Positions 1 through 9,100 of a stretch of 25,688 nt of DNA are shown here, one piece after another; within the stretch, counting starts at the first letter, position 1, and the number at the start of each line of letters is the position of its first letter. A model generated the notes under the pieces. The model was given only the letters and a program-made list of their open reading frames with translations. It was not told where the DNA came from and did not search any database. Position numbers and translations under genes: made by a program. Source of the DNA: a virus; the IMG/VR virus record IMGVR_UViG_3300025118_002814, positions 1 through 25,688 of that record. One strand, written 5' to 3'.

Positions 1-85
1 TTCTAGAATTATCAAATTCTGTGCCGTCTTTAAGTTTACCGATATAATGTACTTTTACTTTATCTCCTGTTTTTAATTTAGTCAT
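1..85 (-). CDS. FKBP-type peptidyl-prolyl isomerase, N-terminal fragment (runs off window)
   Basis: Only the first 28 codons are inside the window, starting at the ATG at 85-83. The peptide contains GDKVKVHYIGKL then KDGTEFDNSR, which matches the start of the FKBP domain (family pattern V-x-V-H-Y-x-G-x-L-x-D-G-x-x-F-D-S-S). FKBPs catalyse cis-trans isomerisation about proline bonds and often act as folding helpers. The start codon overlaps the stop of the upstream recombinase gene by 8 nt, so the two are probably translationally coupled. The catalytic pocket residues lie mostly outside the window, so activity cannot be judged. The fold assignment rests on a short but very characteristic stretch. 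No signal peptide precedes the domain, so it should be cytoplasmic. Confidence 0.75.
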   Translation of the reverse strand, partial: MTKLKTGDKVKVHYIGKLKDGTEFDNSR

Positions 86-1082
86 TTTCTTTTTCTATTT
101 TTAAGTCGAAATCACCACCTACGCCTAATTGCTCAGACCAAAATGTAGCGTTTTCTTGTTTATAATTATCTATTGATTTCTTTTCTTCACTAGCTTCTCT
201 ACCAGCTATAAAACCATGTGGTGTAATAAGTATTTTGCCGTCTTCATAACCTAATCCATTAACATGATTTTTCATAATTGTTATTTTAGTTCTGGTAGCG
301 AACTTCACTTTTCTTTTTTCTTTCACCGCTGAAATATTTGTGGTTCCCGCATTTTTTTGGTTACCAAATCTAAAGACCAATGTAGAGTTTAACCATAGTG
401 ATTCACCTCCTTTAGCTTTAATTTTTGGTTGTCCAAATGGGTTGTCAGGTAATTCTACCCATGGTTGGTTTACAACTACTAATGTATTAGTGTATTTGGA
501 GTCTTGTCTTCTCGATTTCCCGATTCGTTGATTTAATCCCATACCAATTTTGTCCGCTAGTGTAGCTGCATTATGCATTTTACCACCTTTACCGTCAAAA
601 GTCATTTTACAAGGCACAGAACCAACTGAATCCCATAAGAATAATAAATCATATTCTAACTCTCCTTTATCTTGTGCATCAAGTAAAGTATTAATATAAT
701 CAGTAATTTCTTCAATATACTGAAAATCATTATTAAATAAGAAAAAACCATCCCAGTCTACTTCACCGGTAGTTTTATCTACAACTTCCTCACAATCAAA
801 ACCTAAAAGTTTAGCGTGTTCAAACCCCCATTTTTGTTCAGTAATAATTAATACGGGAAGTACTCCTTTTTTTTGAGCGTCTACCGCTGCTTTAATTAAT
901 GCTGTTGTTTTACCTGTATCGGAATGACCTAAAAACATTTGTAAATGCCCCATAGCTGGTCCTGGTAATCCGGTAGCATCAAGAAAGGCTTTACCTAAAT
1001 CAAAAAATCTTTCTTGTTTAAATTTAGCCTTTTTTGAAAACTTATTTTTCAAATCTGCAAATGTCCTTTTTTTCAATGCCAT
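78..1082 (-). CDS. uvsX: UvsX/RecA-type recombinase
   Basis: 334-residue RecA-superfamily ATPase. Walker A is GHSDTGKTT at residues 52-60 (Lys58, Thr59). Walker B is LLFLWD at 146-151, with Asp151 following a hydrophobic strand. Residues 204-240 resemble the RecA L2 region: NQPW, then a Gly-Gly (KGGESLW) and a strand ending in VFRFG, like the N-Q...G-G...S...R pattern in RecA. Such proteins form filaments on single-stranded DNA and drive strand exchange for phage recombination-dependent replication and repair. It directly follows the SSB gene (10-nt gap), and in T4 UvsX works on gp32-coated DNA. It is shorter than T4 UvsX (about 390 residues). A RadA/Sak4-like relative is the main alternative. 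The gene has no box of its own and probably shares the SSB transcript. Confidence 0.72.
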   Translation of the reverse strand: MALKKRTFADLKNKFSKKAKFKQERFFDLGKAFLDATGLPGPAMGHLQMFLGHSDTGKTTALIKAAVDAQKKGVLPVLIITEQKWGFEHAKLLGFDCEEVVDKTTGEVDWDGFFLFNNDFQYIEEITDYINTLLDAQDKGELEYDLLFLWDSVGSVPCKMTFDGKGGKMHNAATLADKIGMGLNQRIGKSRRQDSKYTNTLVVVNQPWVELPDNPFGQPKIKAKGGESLWLNSTLVFRFGNQKNAGTTNISAVKEKRKVKFATRTKITIMKNHVNGLGYEDGKILITPHGFIAGREASEEKKSIDNYKQENATFWSEQLGVGGDFDLKIEKEND

Positions 1083-1092
1083 AGTATTCTAA

Positions 1093-1962
1093 TTAAAATG
1101 GTAGGTCTTCGTCCTGTGGGTCGTTTGCTTGTGGGTCTTTTTGTTCACCAATAGTAGTGGTGGTAGTTTCTTTCTTACCACTATTCGGGTCATCATAAAC
1201 ATATTTCTTTAGTTCAGAATCCCAAACTGGGTCTAACCCTTTAGAAATTGCTTCTAGATACTCTACCGGTTTTTGTGAATAAACATCTTTCCAAGTTCTT
1301 TCGTCTTCAGTCCACTCTTTGGTTTTGGTTTCATCTTCGGATAATTTTCCTGGGTCTTCATACATGACAGAAGAAACTGTAGTGTATTCTCCTCTTCCAC
1401 CTGGTAATGGTACTGTTTGAAGGATTAGAATTAAGTCTCTTCCTTCGTTAATGTCAGTTACATCTCCTTTATTTCTCCAGATTGGAATTATTTTGTCAAT
1501 TGGTCCGTCTCCTTTCCAGTTATGTTTAAATCTCCAAAATTTTACTCCGTCTTCTTCATTATCTCTATCAATAACTTTTACAATATAAAATTTTTGTGAA
1601 CGATAAGAACGTGCTAATTCTTTAGATTGTGCATCCCCAGCTAACCTTAAAGCTTCTTCTACTTCATTTAAAGGACTTCTTTCTCCTGTTGGTTTTCCTG
1701 CGGAATCTTTACCTGGGTCATAAATTTTCATCCACCTACCTTGTACTTGTGTGTTGTGAAAAAACACTTCTTTAAAAGGTGAACTACCATCTTGTGTTGG
1801 TACGATTCTAATTCTTTTTTCTCCTGATTTTGTTCCTTTTGGTAACATGATAGAAAGATATTGTTTCATTCTTTCTTCTGATGTCATTTGTGGTTTTGTG
1901 GAACCACCACTTTGTTTGTTTTTTTCGTATTGTGCTAATACAGCGTCTAAACTATTACTCAT
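1093..1962 (-). CDS. gp32-like single-strand DNA-binding protein
   Basis: 289 residues. An N-terminal basic segment is followed by a central region rich in aromatic and basic residues (around 40-215, e.g. KRIRIVP, KFWRFKHNWKG), then a low-complexity linker (KKETTTTTIGEQ) and an acidic tip ending DEDLPF. That tip matches the acidic-plus-LPF/IPF protein-recruitment tail of SSB proteins. The protein coats single-stranded DNA in replication and recombination and would partner the UvsX-like protein encoded next. It contains no cysteine, so the structural zinc of T4 gp32 cannot be present. The leader is long and A-rich with an overlapping mini-ORF, suggesting translational control. A promoter box lies 36 nt upstream of the ATG. 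The gp32-type call is from overall character and context, not from an alignment. Confidence 0.72.
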   Translation of the reverse strand: MSNSLDAVLAQYEKNKQSGGSTKPQMTSEERMKQYLSIMLPKGTKSGEKRIRIVPTQDGSSPFKEVFFHNTQVQGRWMKIYDPGKDSAGKPTGERSPLNEVEEALRLAGDAQSKELARSYRSQKFYIVKVIDRDNEEDGVKFWRFKHNWKGDGPIDKIIPIWRNKGDVTDINEGRDLILILQTVPLPGGRGEYTTVSSVMYEDPGKLSEDETKTKEWTEDERTWKDVYSQKPVEYLEAISKGLDPVWDSELKKYVYDDPNSGKKETTTTTIGEQKDPQANDPQDEDLPF

Positions 1963-1981
1963 AAATTTTTTTTTTAATCAT
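1955..1981 (-). other. Short upstream ORF in the SSB leader
   Basis: In gene orientation the SSB leader contains ATG ATT AAA AAA AAA ATT TAT GAG TAA (MIKKKIYE, stop). It overlaps the SSB start codon (ATGAGTAA) by 8 nt and spans an A10 run. Its translation could couple to or compete with SSB initiation. Loss of one A in the run would join it in frame to SSB. Coding status is unproven. Confidence 0.3.
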
Positions 1982-1998
1982 TAATTAATTAATATCTA

Positions 1999-2006
1999 TG
2001 TAAATA
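1999..2006 (-). promoter_or_regulatory. Promoter box TATTTACA upstream of SSB
   Basis: Gene-orientation context is ATATATTTACATAG. The box ends 36 nt before the SSB ATG, the same distance as at the tail tube and sheath genes. It is one of nine related boxes in the window. Confidence 0.55.
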
Positions 2007-2052
2007 TATGAATATTGTGGGGGGATGTCAAACGAAGTTTAAATTAATTTTA

Positions 2053-2799
2053 TTATTCTTCTTCGTCATTAAAACTTTTTTGAATATCGGAGTCACTGTA
2101 ATTCTCCGCTTCATCTTTGGTTAAAATGTATTGTTTTTTTCCTGTTTTGTCAAAAACTTCTTCTTTATCTGTAAAGAAGTCACTTAATGTTTTGTGGTAA
2201 GGACCACTATCATGTTTTCTTAATCCTATTTTTTCTTCTGGGGTTCTTGGTCTATACTCTTCTATCTTCTTTTCTAAGCTACTAATTTTATCAACCATAT
2301 CATCCATGGAAACTAAATGAGTTTCTAGGTCGGATAACTTAGTCATTAAATCGTCTAAGCTTTGGGTGTTTTTAGAAAGAATATCTTTTTGGTCCGATAA
2401 CTCAGTATTTACTTCGTCTTGTTTACTTACTAGGTCGGTAACGTCTAATTCTGTAGTGTCTTCTGCTTCATCTGTTATTTCAGAATCTATTTCGGTATCT
2501 ATTCCTCCTTCTAACTCTCCTTCTAACTCTCCTTCTAATTCTTCCTCACCACCTTCTATTTCTTCTTCACCTCCTTCTAATTCTTCTTCACCTCCTTCTA
2601 TTTCTTCAGCTGCAGCATTAGGGTCTAATTCTTGTTCACCTAATTCCTTCGCTCTATTTAATAATCTTTCAACATGACTACCCATGCCTAAATTACCAAC
2701 ACCACCAATCATTTGTTCATCCAAATTGTCAGTATTGTGTTTAATTTGTTTAAATCTATTTAATTCTTCTATTAACTTTTTTTCTAATTCTTTAGCCAT
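2053..2799 (-). CDS. Unknown acidic protein with Glu/Gly repeats and predicted coiled coil
   Basis: 248 residues, family not recognised. Residues 1-60 are charged and helical. Residues 65-99 are a near-perfect heptad-length repeat of the type EEIEGGE/EEELEGG. Residues 115-185 have leucine/isoleucine spacing consistent with a coiled coil (for example LSDQKDILSKNTQSLDDL). The C-terminal 50 residues end in DEEE. The strong acidity and coiled coil recall phage scaffold or virion-core proteins, but nothing here proves that role. The start overlaps the 79-residue upstream ORF by 8 nt, so both are probably translated from one message starting at the box at 3045-3052. Confidence 0.8.
   Translation of the reverse strand: MAKELEKKLIEELNRFKQIKHNTDNLDEQMIGGVGNLGMGSHVERLLNRAKELGEQELDPNAAAEEIEGGEEELEGGEEEIEGGEEELEGELEGELEGGIDTEIDSEITDEAEDTTELDVTDLVSKQDEVNTELSDQKDILSKNTQSLDDLMTKLSDLETHLVSMDDMVDKISSLEKKIEEYRPRTPEEKIGLRKHDSGPYHKTLSDFFTDKEEVFDKTGKKQYILTKDEAENYSDSDIQKSFNDEEE
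2503..2607 (-). repeat. Degenerate 21-bp tandem repeat encoding E-E-[IL]-E-G-G units
   Basis: Within the acidic protein gene, residues 65-99 are encoded by tandem units of about 21 bp, with shortened ELEG units at the end. On the plus strand the region reads as pyrimidine-rich TCTTCxCCTCCTTCTA-type units. It is in frame and adds no stop codon. Confidence 0.75.
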
Positions 2800-3031
2800 T
2801 TAATAATTGTTTTACTTGTCCTGAAGGTGACTCTACTTTTATCTTTCTATTTATTCTAACACTATTATCTACTCTTTCTATTAAACCGTCTCTACTTCTA
2901 ATAGTATAACATTCACCAGTATCTAAATCACATACTTGTTCACCGTCAGCATTAGAACCATTTTCTACTATATTATCTGTTTTTTTTCCTAAAAAATTAC
3001 CTAATTTTTGTTTTAAATTTTCTGAAATCAT
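2792..3031 (-). CDS. Unknown small protein (79 aa)
   Basis: Small soluble protein, family not recognised. The N-terminus is a short amphipathic helix (ENLKQKLGNFLGKK). The middle has two cysteines in VCDLDTGECYTIRSRDG (residues 33-49), which may form a small beta hairpin. The C-terminus (SGQVKQLLNG) runs into the next gene with an 8-nt overlap. It heads a two-gene unit with its own promoter box and lies just downstream of the hub gene. No signal peptide or membrane segment. Coding status is supported by the ATG placement after the box and the coupled overlap. Confidence 0.7.
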   Translation of the reverse strand: MISENLKQKLGNFLGKKTDNIVENGSNADGEQVCDLDTGECYTIRSRDGLIERVDNSVRINRKIKVESPSGQVKQLLNG

Positions 3032-3044
3032 AAGTCTGTTTCTA

Positions 3045-3052
3045 TATAAATA
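3045..3052 (-). promoter_or_regulatory. Promoter box TATTTATA upstream of the 79-aa gene
   Basis: Gene-orientation context is TGATATTTATATAG. The box ends 13 nt before the ATG at 3031, so the leader would be very short. Confidence 0.5.
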
Positions 3053-3105
3053 TCATTAAAACTAATAAGAGTCAAGAATTTAAGATGTAATAACTTAACA
3101 AGCTA

Positions 3106-6100
3106 TTATTGCCCGTTTACTTCTTTATTGATGCCCGGAATAAAAGCTGCTGGATTTAAATAATGTTCCACCACCTTACCATTTTTCATAACTCCTCTAA
3201 TTAACTCCACATGTAGGTGTATTTCTTTAGAAAGTCCACTATTTCCCATTATACCAATACTCTTACCTTTAGGACCGCATTCGGATTTTTTAATGGCGTT
3301 ATCCTTACTATAATTTATATTTCTTAAATATGCATACCTCGCAATATAATAAGCTGTGTCATCTTCATCCGGTTTGTTAGAGATAATTAATTTGGTTTCT
3401 ATAAAATTACCAAGTTCACCACAACCATCTGTTGTTTGTAAATTAGCACAACCATCTAATGCATTAGTGACAGTACCATTTATCATAGGATAGATAGGGA
3501 TTCCATCATCACTTATACTTTTTTCATAAGCTTTAGCTCCTGGAATGATGTCTATTCCTAGATGTGTTTTTTCTGGGTCAGAATCCATTAAATAGTAATG
3601 AACATCTATTCCACTACCTATAATATCATAAAATGTCACACCATCCGCATTGACAAATGGACTAGAGGTTGTGGATAGTAAATCTACATATTTAGTGCTG
3701 GTTGGTGATTTTTTCATTTGTGAGGGTGTTGCACTTCTAGGGTCCGCGTAAAGGTCTTGGGGTAATTGTTTTAATCGACTTTCCGCTGCTTTATATAAAT
3801 TACTATCTACTCTCTGAACCAAATCTTCTATATTGGGTAGTTCTGCTAATGGTTGTCTGACACCTTCAAAAGTTGTTTCTATACTATTAGGTCTTATATT
3901 ATGAGATACATTTACAATAAAGTATGGTCCATTAAACATTGGTAGGTAATTTAACTGAAAATACTGTGTTGGTTGAATGGCGACATTCCCCATACATGTT
4001 ATTGTAGCGGTATAACTTCTACTAGCATAAACATTAAATAAGGATAGGGATGCCATTGATGTGGCTCCACCACCACCAGAATCCGCCATTTCTTGTAGAA
4101 TTTGGTAACTCTCTGAGGTGTTCTGATATTGATTTTGGTCTAACTGCACAGACTCAAAAATATTTTGATTCTTTAGTCCGAAATCGACATTAAACGCAAC
4201 CACCTTATTAGCTAATTCTTTATTAGGGGTCTCAGCCGCGATTAATGGGTTGTTGGTTTCGGTACGAATATTAAGAGCGTCATTAAAAAATCCATTATTT
4301 TCTGTTTTACTATCTAACTGTTCTGATGAATTACCTACATATTGACATAAAAATACTGGTCCTGATTTTAATGTATCTACTTCTCTAAATGTACCAAATA
4401 AGGCATTTCCTTGACGTTGTGTTACATCGTTCTCTATGTTAAAGAAATTAATATAGGATGGGAGGGGTACATAATTAAAATAATTATCTTTCAATATCAT
4501 ACTTATATACCCGTCTATACTTTGGGTTAGTGTTTTAGAGCTGCCCGCTTCAAATGGTGAGTCTAATTTTATTAGATTCCATATATTAACTATCGCTTCA
4601 TTACCAATGTCTCTATTAGCGGTATCTAAAAATAAGAACTTCTCAAATAGAGTATTATCTCCTAAGGATAACGAGGATATCCATCTGTCATTCAATGTTT
4701 TAAAACTTCTATATAGTTCTAATTTTAAAGGTTCAGATTTTACTTTAGTTCTTTCGTCCGTTATAGGTTCGTCAGTTTGATTGTCTTGCTTCGCATTATT
4801 ATGTATGTTTTCTTGTACTTTTTTAACTAAATTATTAACATACTTTACTTGGTCATTTTCTAAAAGTGTTAGTTTACCAACTAATTTAGCTATAAATTCC
4901 GCTCCACTCAACAGTGTTACATTACTAACACAGTAAGCCGCGTATAATCGGATGACTGGTGCGAAATCTTTTACGTTAGTACTATTAAATGTTATTCCAT
5001 TGCCTAGGGGTCCTCGTGCTGTCTGAAAGAATGAAAACATTGGATTTGAATCATTAAGATTAGTTAAGATATTAAATTGTGTGGAATTAGATTCGTTATA
5101 GTAGTGACCCACTTCTAATAGCATATCTTGTGCTACCACAGGTAACGGTGAACCAAACCCAGCTGGAGCAACTGGAATGCCTACTGTACTGGACGAATAA
5201 ATACCAAAATCATAACTAGAAGCGAAACTATTTAGAAGCCCACTGGAATTTTGATTCTGATAATGTAATGCCATTACTTTTTGTATAGTACTACTATTAT
5301 TAGTTATCGTATTTAACTTAGTTGTGTTGGTGTGTTCATATTTTATTTCTTGATTTAAGAAATTTTGGGTTACCTTTAGGAATTTTAAAAATTGAGCTCG
5401 TGCTAATTTCCTAGGTATTCTATCTGTGGCTTCATCAAAATTAGATTCTTTTAACCAAGTATCTTCTATCACTACAAATTCTTTTATTATATTTTTCATT
5501 GTTCCACTGTTGAACTCCATTTCTGGTTCTAAACTAGAAAATTGTAAAAACATATCTTCAAATATATCTAGTTCGTCTTTACCGAATACACCTCTTAGCT
5601 CTTGTATTGTAGAATAGTTTGCGTCTCCATTTAGTGACCATGCACTTTGCTTGTCAGATTCTGGATTTATTTTCTTCAAATATTCAATTGCTGTTGGGAA
5701 TGTTTGATTCTCAAAATGGCCATAATTAGAAATGTCCCATATCAATCTACAGGCTCCATTATGTATTGGTTGTGTATTACCAGCGTTAAGAGGTGTAGCT
5801 CCAGCAAATAAAGTATTTGTGTTATAGAGACTCGCATCAGTACGTCTTAATCCACCAGATGAAGGATATAGAATATAATATTTAGATGGTTCTACGGTAT
5901 CATTAAATTTAACTCCCATGCCAGGAGCAATAGTGCTTGAGTCTGCGTATACATCATAAAATTTAACTTTAGTATTGTCCCCTGATGTAAAAGCTAGAAC
6001 ATTATTTTCTTCTATAGTTAATGGTATACTTGATGATAGGGTATTTAATACTTGCCCTCCTCCCATATTAAAATAGTTATTAGAGCTAGTTGTTATATAA

Positions 6101-9100
6101 TTTATTGCGTCAACAATTAAGGGGTATACTCCCACCTGTAAAAAATTACCAACCCCCGCTACTGATTTCTGTGTTTGGTAGTTATATGGGTTACCGGCCA
6201 GAGTTACATTATATGTTGTGGTTAAATTATTAGTTACATTATCATATATATTCCTGGTTCCTGTTGCTCCTGGTATTGTACTTACTTTACCCAAATTCCA
6301 CCATATATCAGATAGTGGGTCAAATCCGGTCCTAACCCTTTTCTTGTACCTCCACCAAATTGACCCTACTTTTAATAACAGTGTTATTGGAACCGTATGT
6401 AAAGCAGGCATTTGATTAAATAATTGGGAGATGTAATCCCCAAAAGATTGTTCATTTACTAATAAAGCTTTTTCTCTAAATGTTGGTAGTGGTAATGAAT
6501 TTAAAAATAGGTACGCAGCACTGGCATATGGACTTTTATTGGTTGGTGAATTTCTTTCGTAATCTACCCCTTGTAAAATCGCGTTTATAAAATAAGGAGT
6601 GTTGAGTAATGAGGTTAATTTTACATCAAGAGTATCAGCTACATATATTAGTCCGTTAACCCCAGCAGTAGTGGCTGTTGGAAATAACTCTCCTTCTGTT
6701 ACTATAGGTTTGAGAGCGGCTTCTTTATAGAACTTATTTACCTTGTGAATATTATTTAGACCGGTGTAGTTTCTATTATTTTTTGCTTGTACATTGTAAT
6801 CGTGAGATTCCACGTCATTAGCGTAAACAAAATCTGTAAAATACTTAGTTTCTTCTTTTTCTGTTAATACATTTGTATATTGAATATCATACTCTAAATT
6901 TTGTACTATATTATGAAATTCAGGTGAGGTTCCTCCCATGGTATTGGTTCCCGCATAATTATTTGTCAACCAACTACCTCTTATTGTGGGTATTAAATCA
7001 AAAAAACTATCAACTTTATTATTTTCAATACATTTAAAACTTTCTGTAAAGTCTCTTCCTTTAACGGTGTATGGTTGAGGTTCTATTAATAATCTGGATG
7101 GTCTACCTGTATCGGGAGTAACGGTTCCGAAAAAAGCATATATCAACCATCTATCGGGGTCACTTTGGGATAGAATTGACATTATGGACTCATATCCATT
7201 GTCGGTGGTTTTTCCAGAGACACCGGTACCTAAATCTTTAAATACATTTTTAGCCGATGGTGAACCTTTAATACTATCATATAAGTTACTAGCGTCATAG
7301 GTGGATATTTCGTCGATTGCTGGTTGTGTTTGTATACTGGACCCCATATATCTAGTCTTTACACTCCCTAAAGCAATAAATTCAAATGCTCTATCTAGTA
7401 TTTCAAACCAAACGTCAACATCGTCTAATGAACTATATGGTGTAATTTCTGGTGGCCAATCTTTAACATCTATAGGTGTAAATGATTTATTCACCCCAGC
7501 GTTACCTACTGGTGGTTGGAATTTGGTGTATTTATAATTTGCTGTCTTACAATATTCTTCTACAAAGTCTACTTCAGGCCATATTATTTTATCTTTTGCT
7601 CCTGTTATATCAATAATATCTTTATCTCCCGGATATGTTAATTCGTATTTAGTTTCACCATTTTCTGTTTGTTTACTTATATAATATTTGGGCCATGGGT
7701 AGACATTTCCTAGTGTGGGTACTGACCCAACCTTTGTATCTGCGTCTGGACTTACATCGTTAGACCCTTTAGCTGCGTCTATTCTCTTTTCGTTATTACT
7801 TACGTCCATAGCTTCTGTATGTACTGTATCTAACATCCTTAAGAAAGTGTCCGCTCCCCCTAATATAATAGCAAAAACATTTCTAATTGTTGGTTTAAAC
7901 CCTATAACATCTTTTAACCTTGTATTTAATACTTCACTTACATCTGATGACATAATTTCAGCTTGTGTTTCAAATTTCCTGTCTGTTTCTCTCCATACAG
8001 CTAAAAATTTACCGCTTTCATACGCACCGTCAAAACAAAACCATGGTTCGAATTCTGGTTTTAACGTGGTAGTTATAGTCCCCATTTTAACCGTTCCTTT
8101 TATTTTAGATTTTTTGTAAATACTAAATCCCTCTTTTAAAAGTAAACTTGTGACAGAATATTTACCTTTTTGTTCTGGTGGTACTTGGGCGTTTGGGCCG
8201 AATGTTGGGTTACTAATTAATAACCTAGTATACTTACTTACGATAGCCTCTAAAGCTGTTTGAGCTTTTTCCTCTAATTCTTTTAAAGCGTTTGGGTTTG
8301 AGTTGTCTGCGACTGACGCGTTTGCTGTAGTTGCTCCTTTTAGAGGCCACACACTAACTGAAGCAGTTTTTCCAGATGTAGAATTCTTATCATCAACTTG
8401 TACTTTTATAGTTTTACGTTCCCCTTCGTCTAAATAAGTTTCTGACCATCCATCAGTTCCCAATACTGCTTTCTTAAAACCTGTTAGTGCCGCTTTAAAT
8501 TCTAATTTATCTGTAGTTAATGATAAGTTAGCTTTACCAAATACTTGTGACATATCATTGTCAATTCCTTTGATTTTTTCAACTAATTCTAGTATTGTAT
8601 AGTCTGGAAAATCATCAGCGATTAGTCCTTTCTTTCTGTATATATTAAAAACTTCAGTAGTTATTTGTCTTCCTTTTGTGGATGTTACCTCACCAGTTGT
8701 CGCGTCTACTCTATTTGGGAACATATAAGGAGCTGTCATCGCTTGATGCATATTAATATCCCTTAATAAGGCTACATGATTTCCTATAAATTGACATGTA
8801 ACTAAGTAGTCACCACTACTAGGGTCAAATCTAGACACAAAACTTTCTAGCATTAATTGGAATTTTACGGCTTTACCGTAATATCCCTTTAATGTTAAGA
8901 AGAATATAGGGTAGGGCAAATGAAAAAACGCGGTATAGGGTGTGTTTGTTTTTGATTGTTCAAATAGAGTTTTTCCTCTGACATCCGTAAAATTTATAGT
9001 GACTGTAGGTCTATAAGAAGCATTAATCTTTATATCTATAGACGTAATTCCAAATCCTTGGAAATCTGATTGGTTCTCAATTCTTCTACTTATTCCATCA

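Noticed and set aside
2503-2607. Short regular repeats as a CRISPR array
   Set aside because: The units are in frame, adjacent and without unique spacers. They encode an acidic peptide repeat.
3088-3108. Stem TAATAAC/GCTATTA at the end of the hub gene as a terminator
   Set aside because: It has one wobble pair, overlaps the stop codon and is not followed by a T-run on the minus strand.
7715-8119. Plus-strand open frame of 134 codons inside the hub gene, and similar ones at 11630-12088 and 15024-15536
   Set aside because: These are antisense shadows of well-supported structural genes, with Ser/Pro/Leu-rich composition and no promoter or leader signals.
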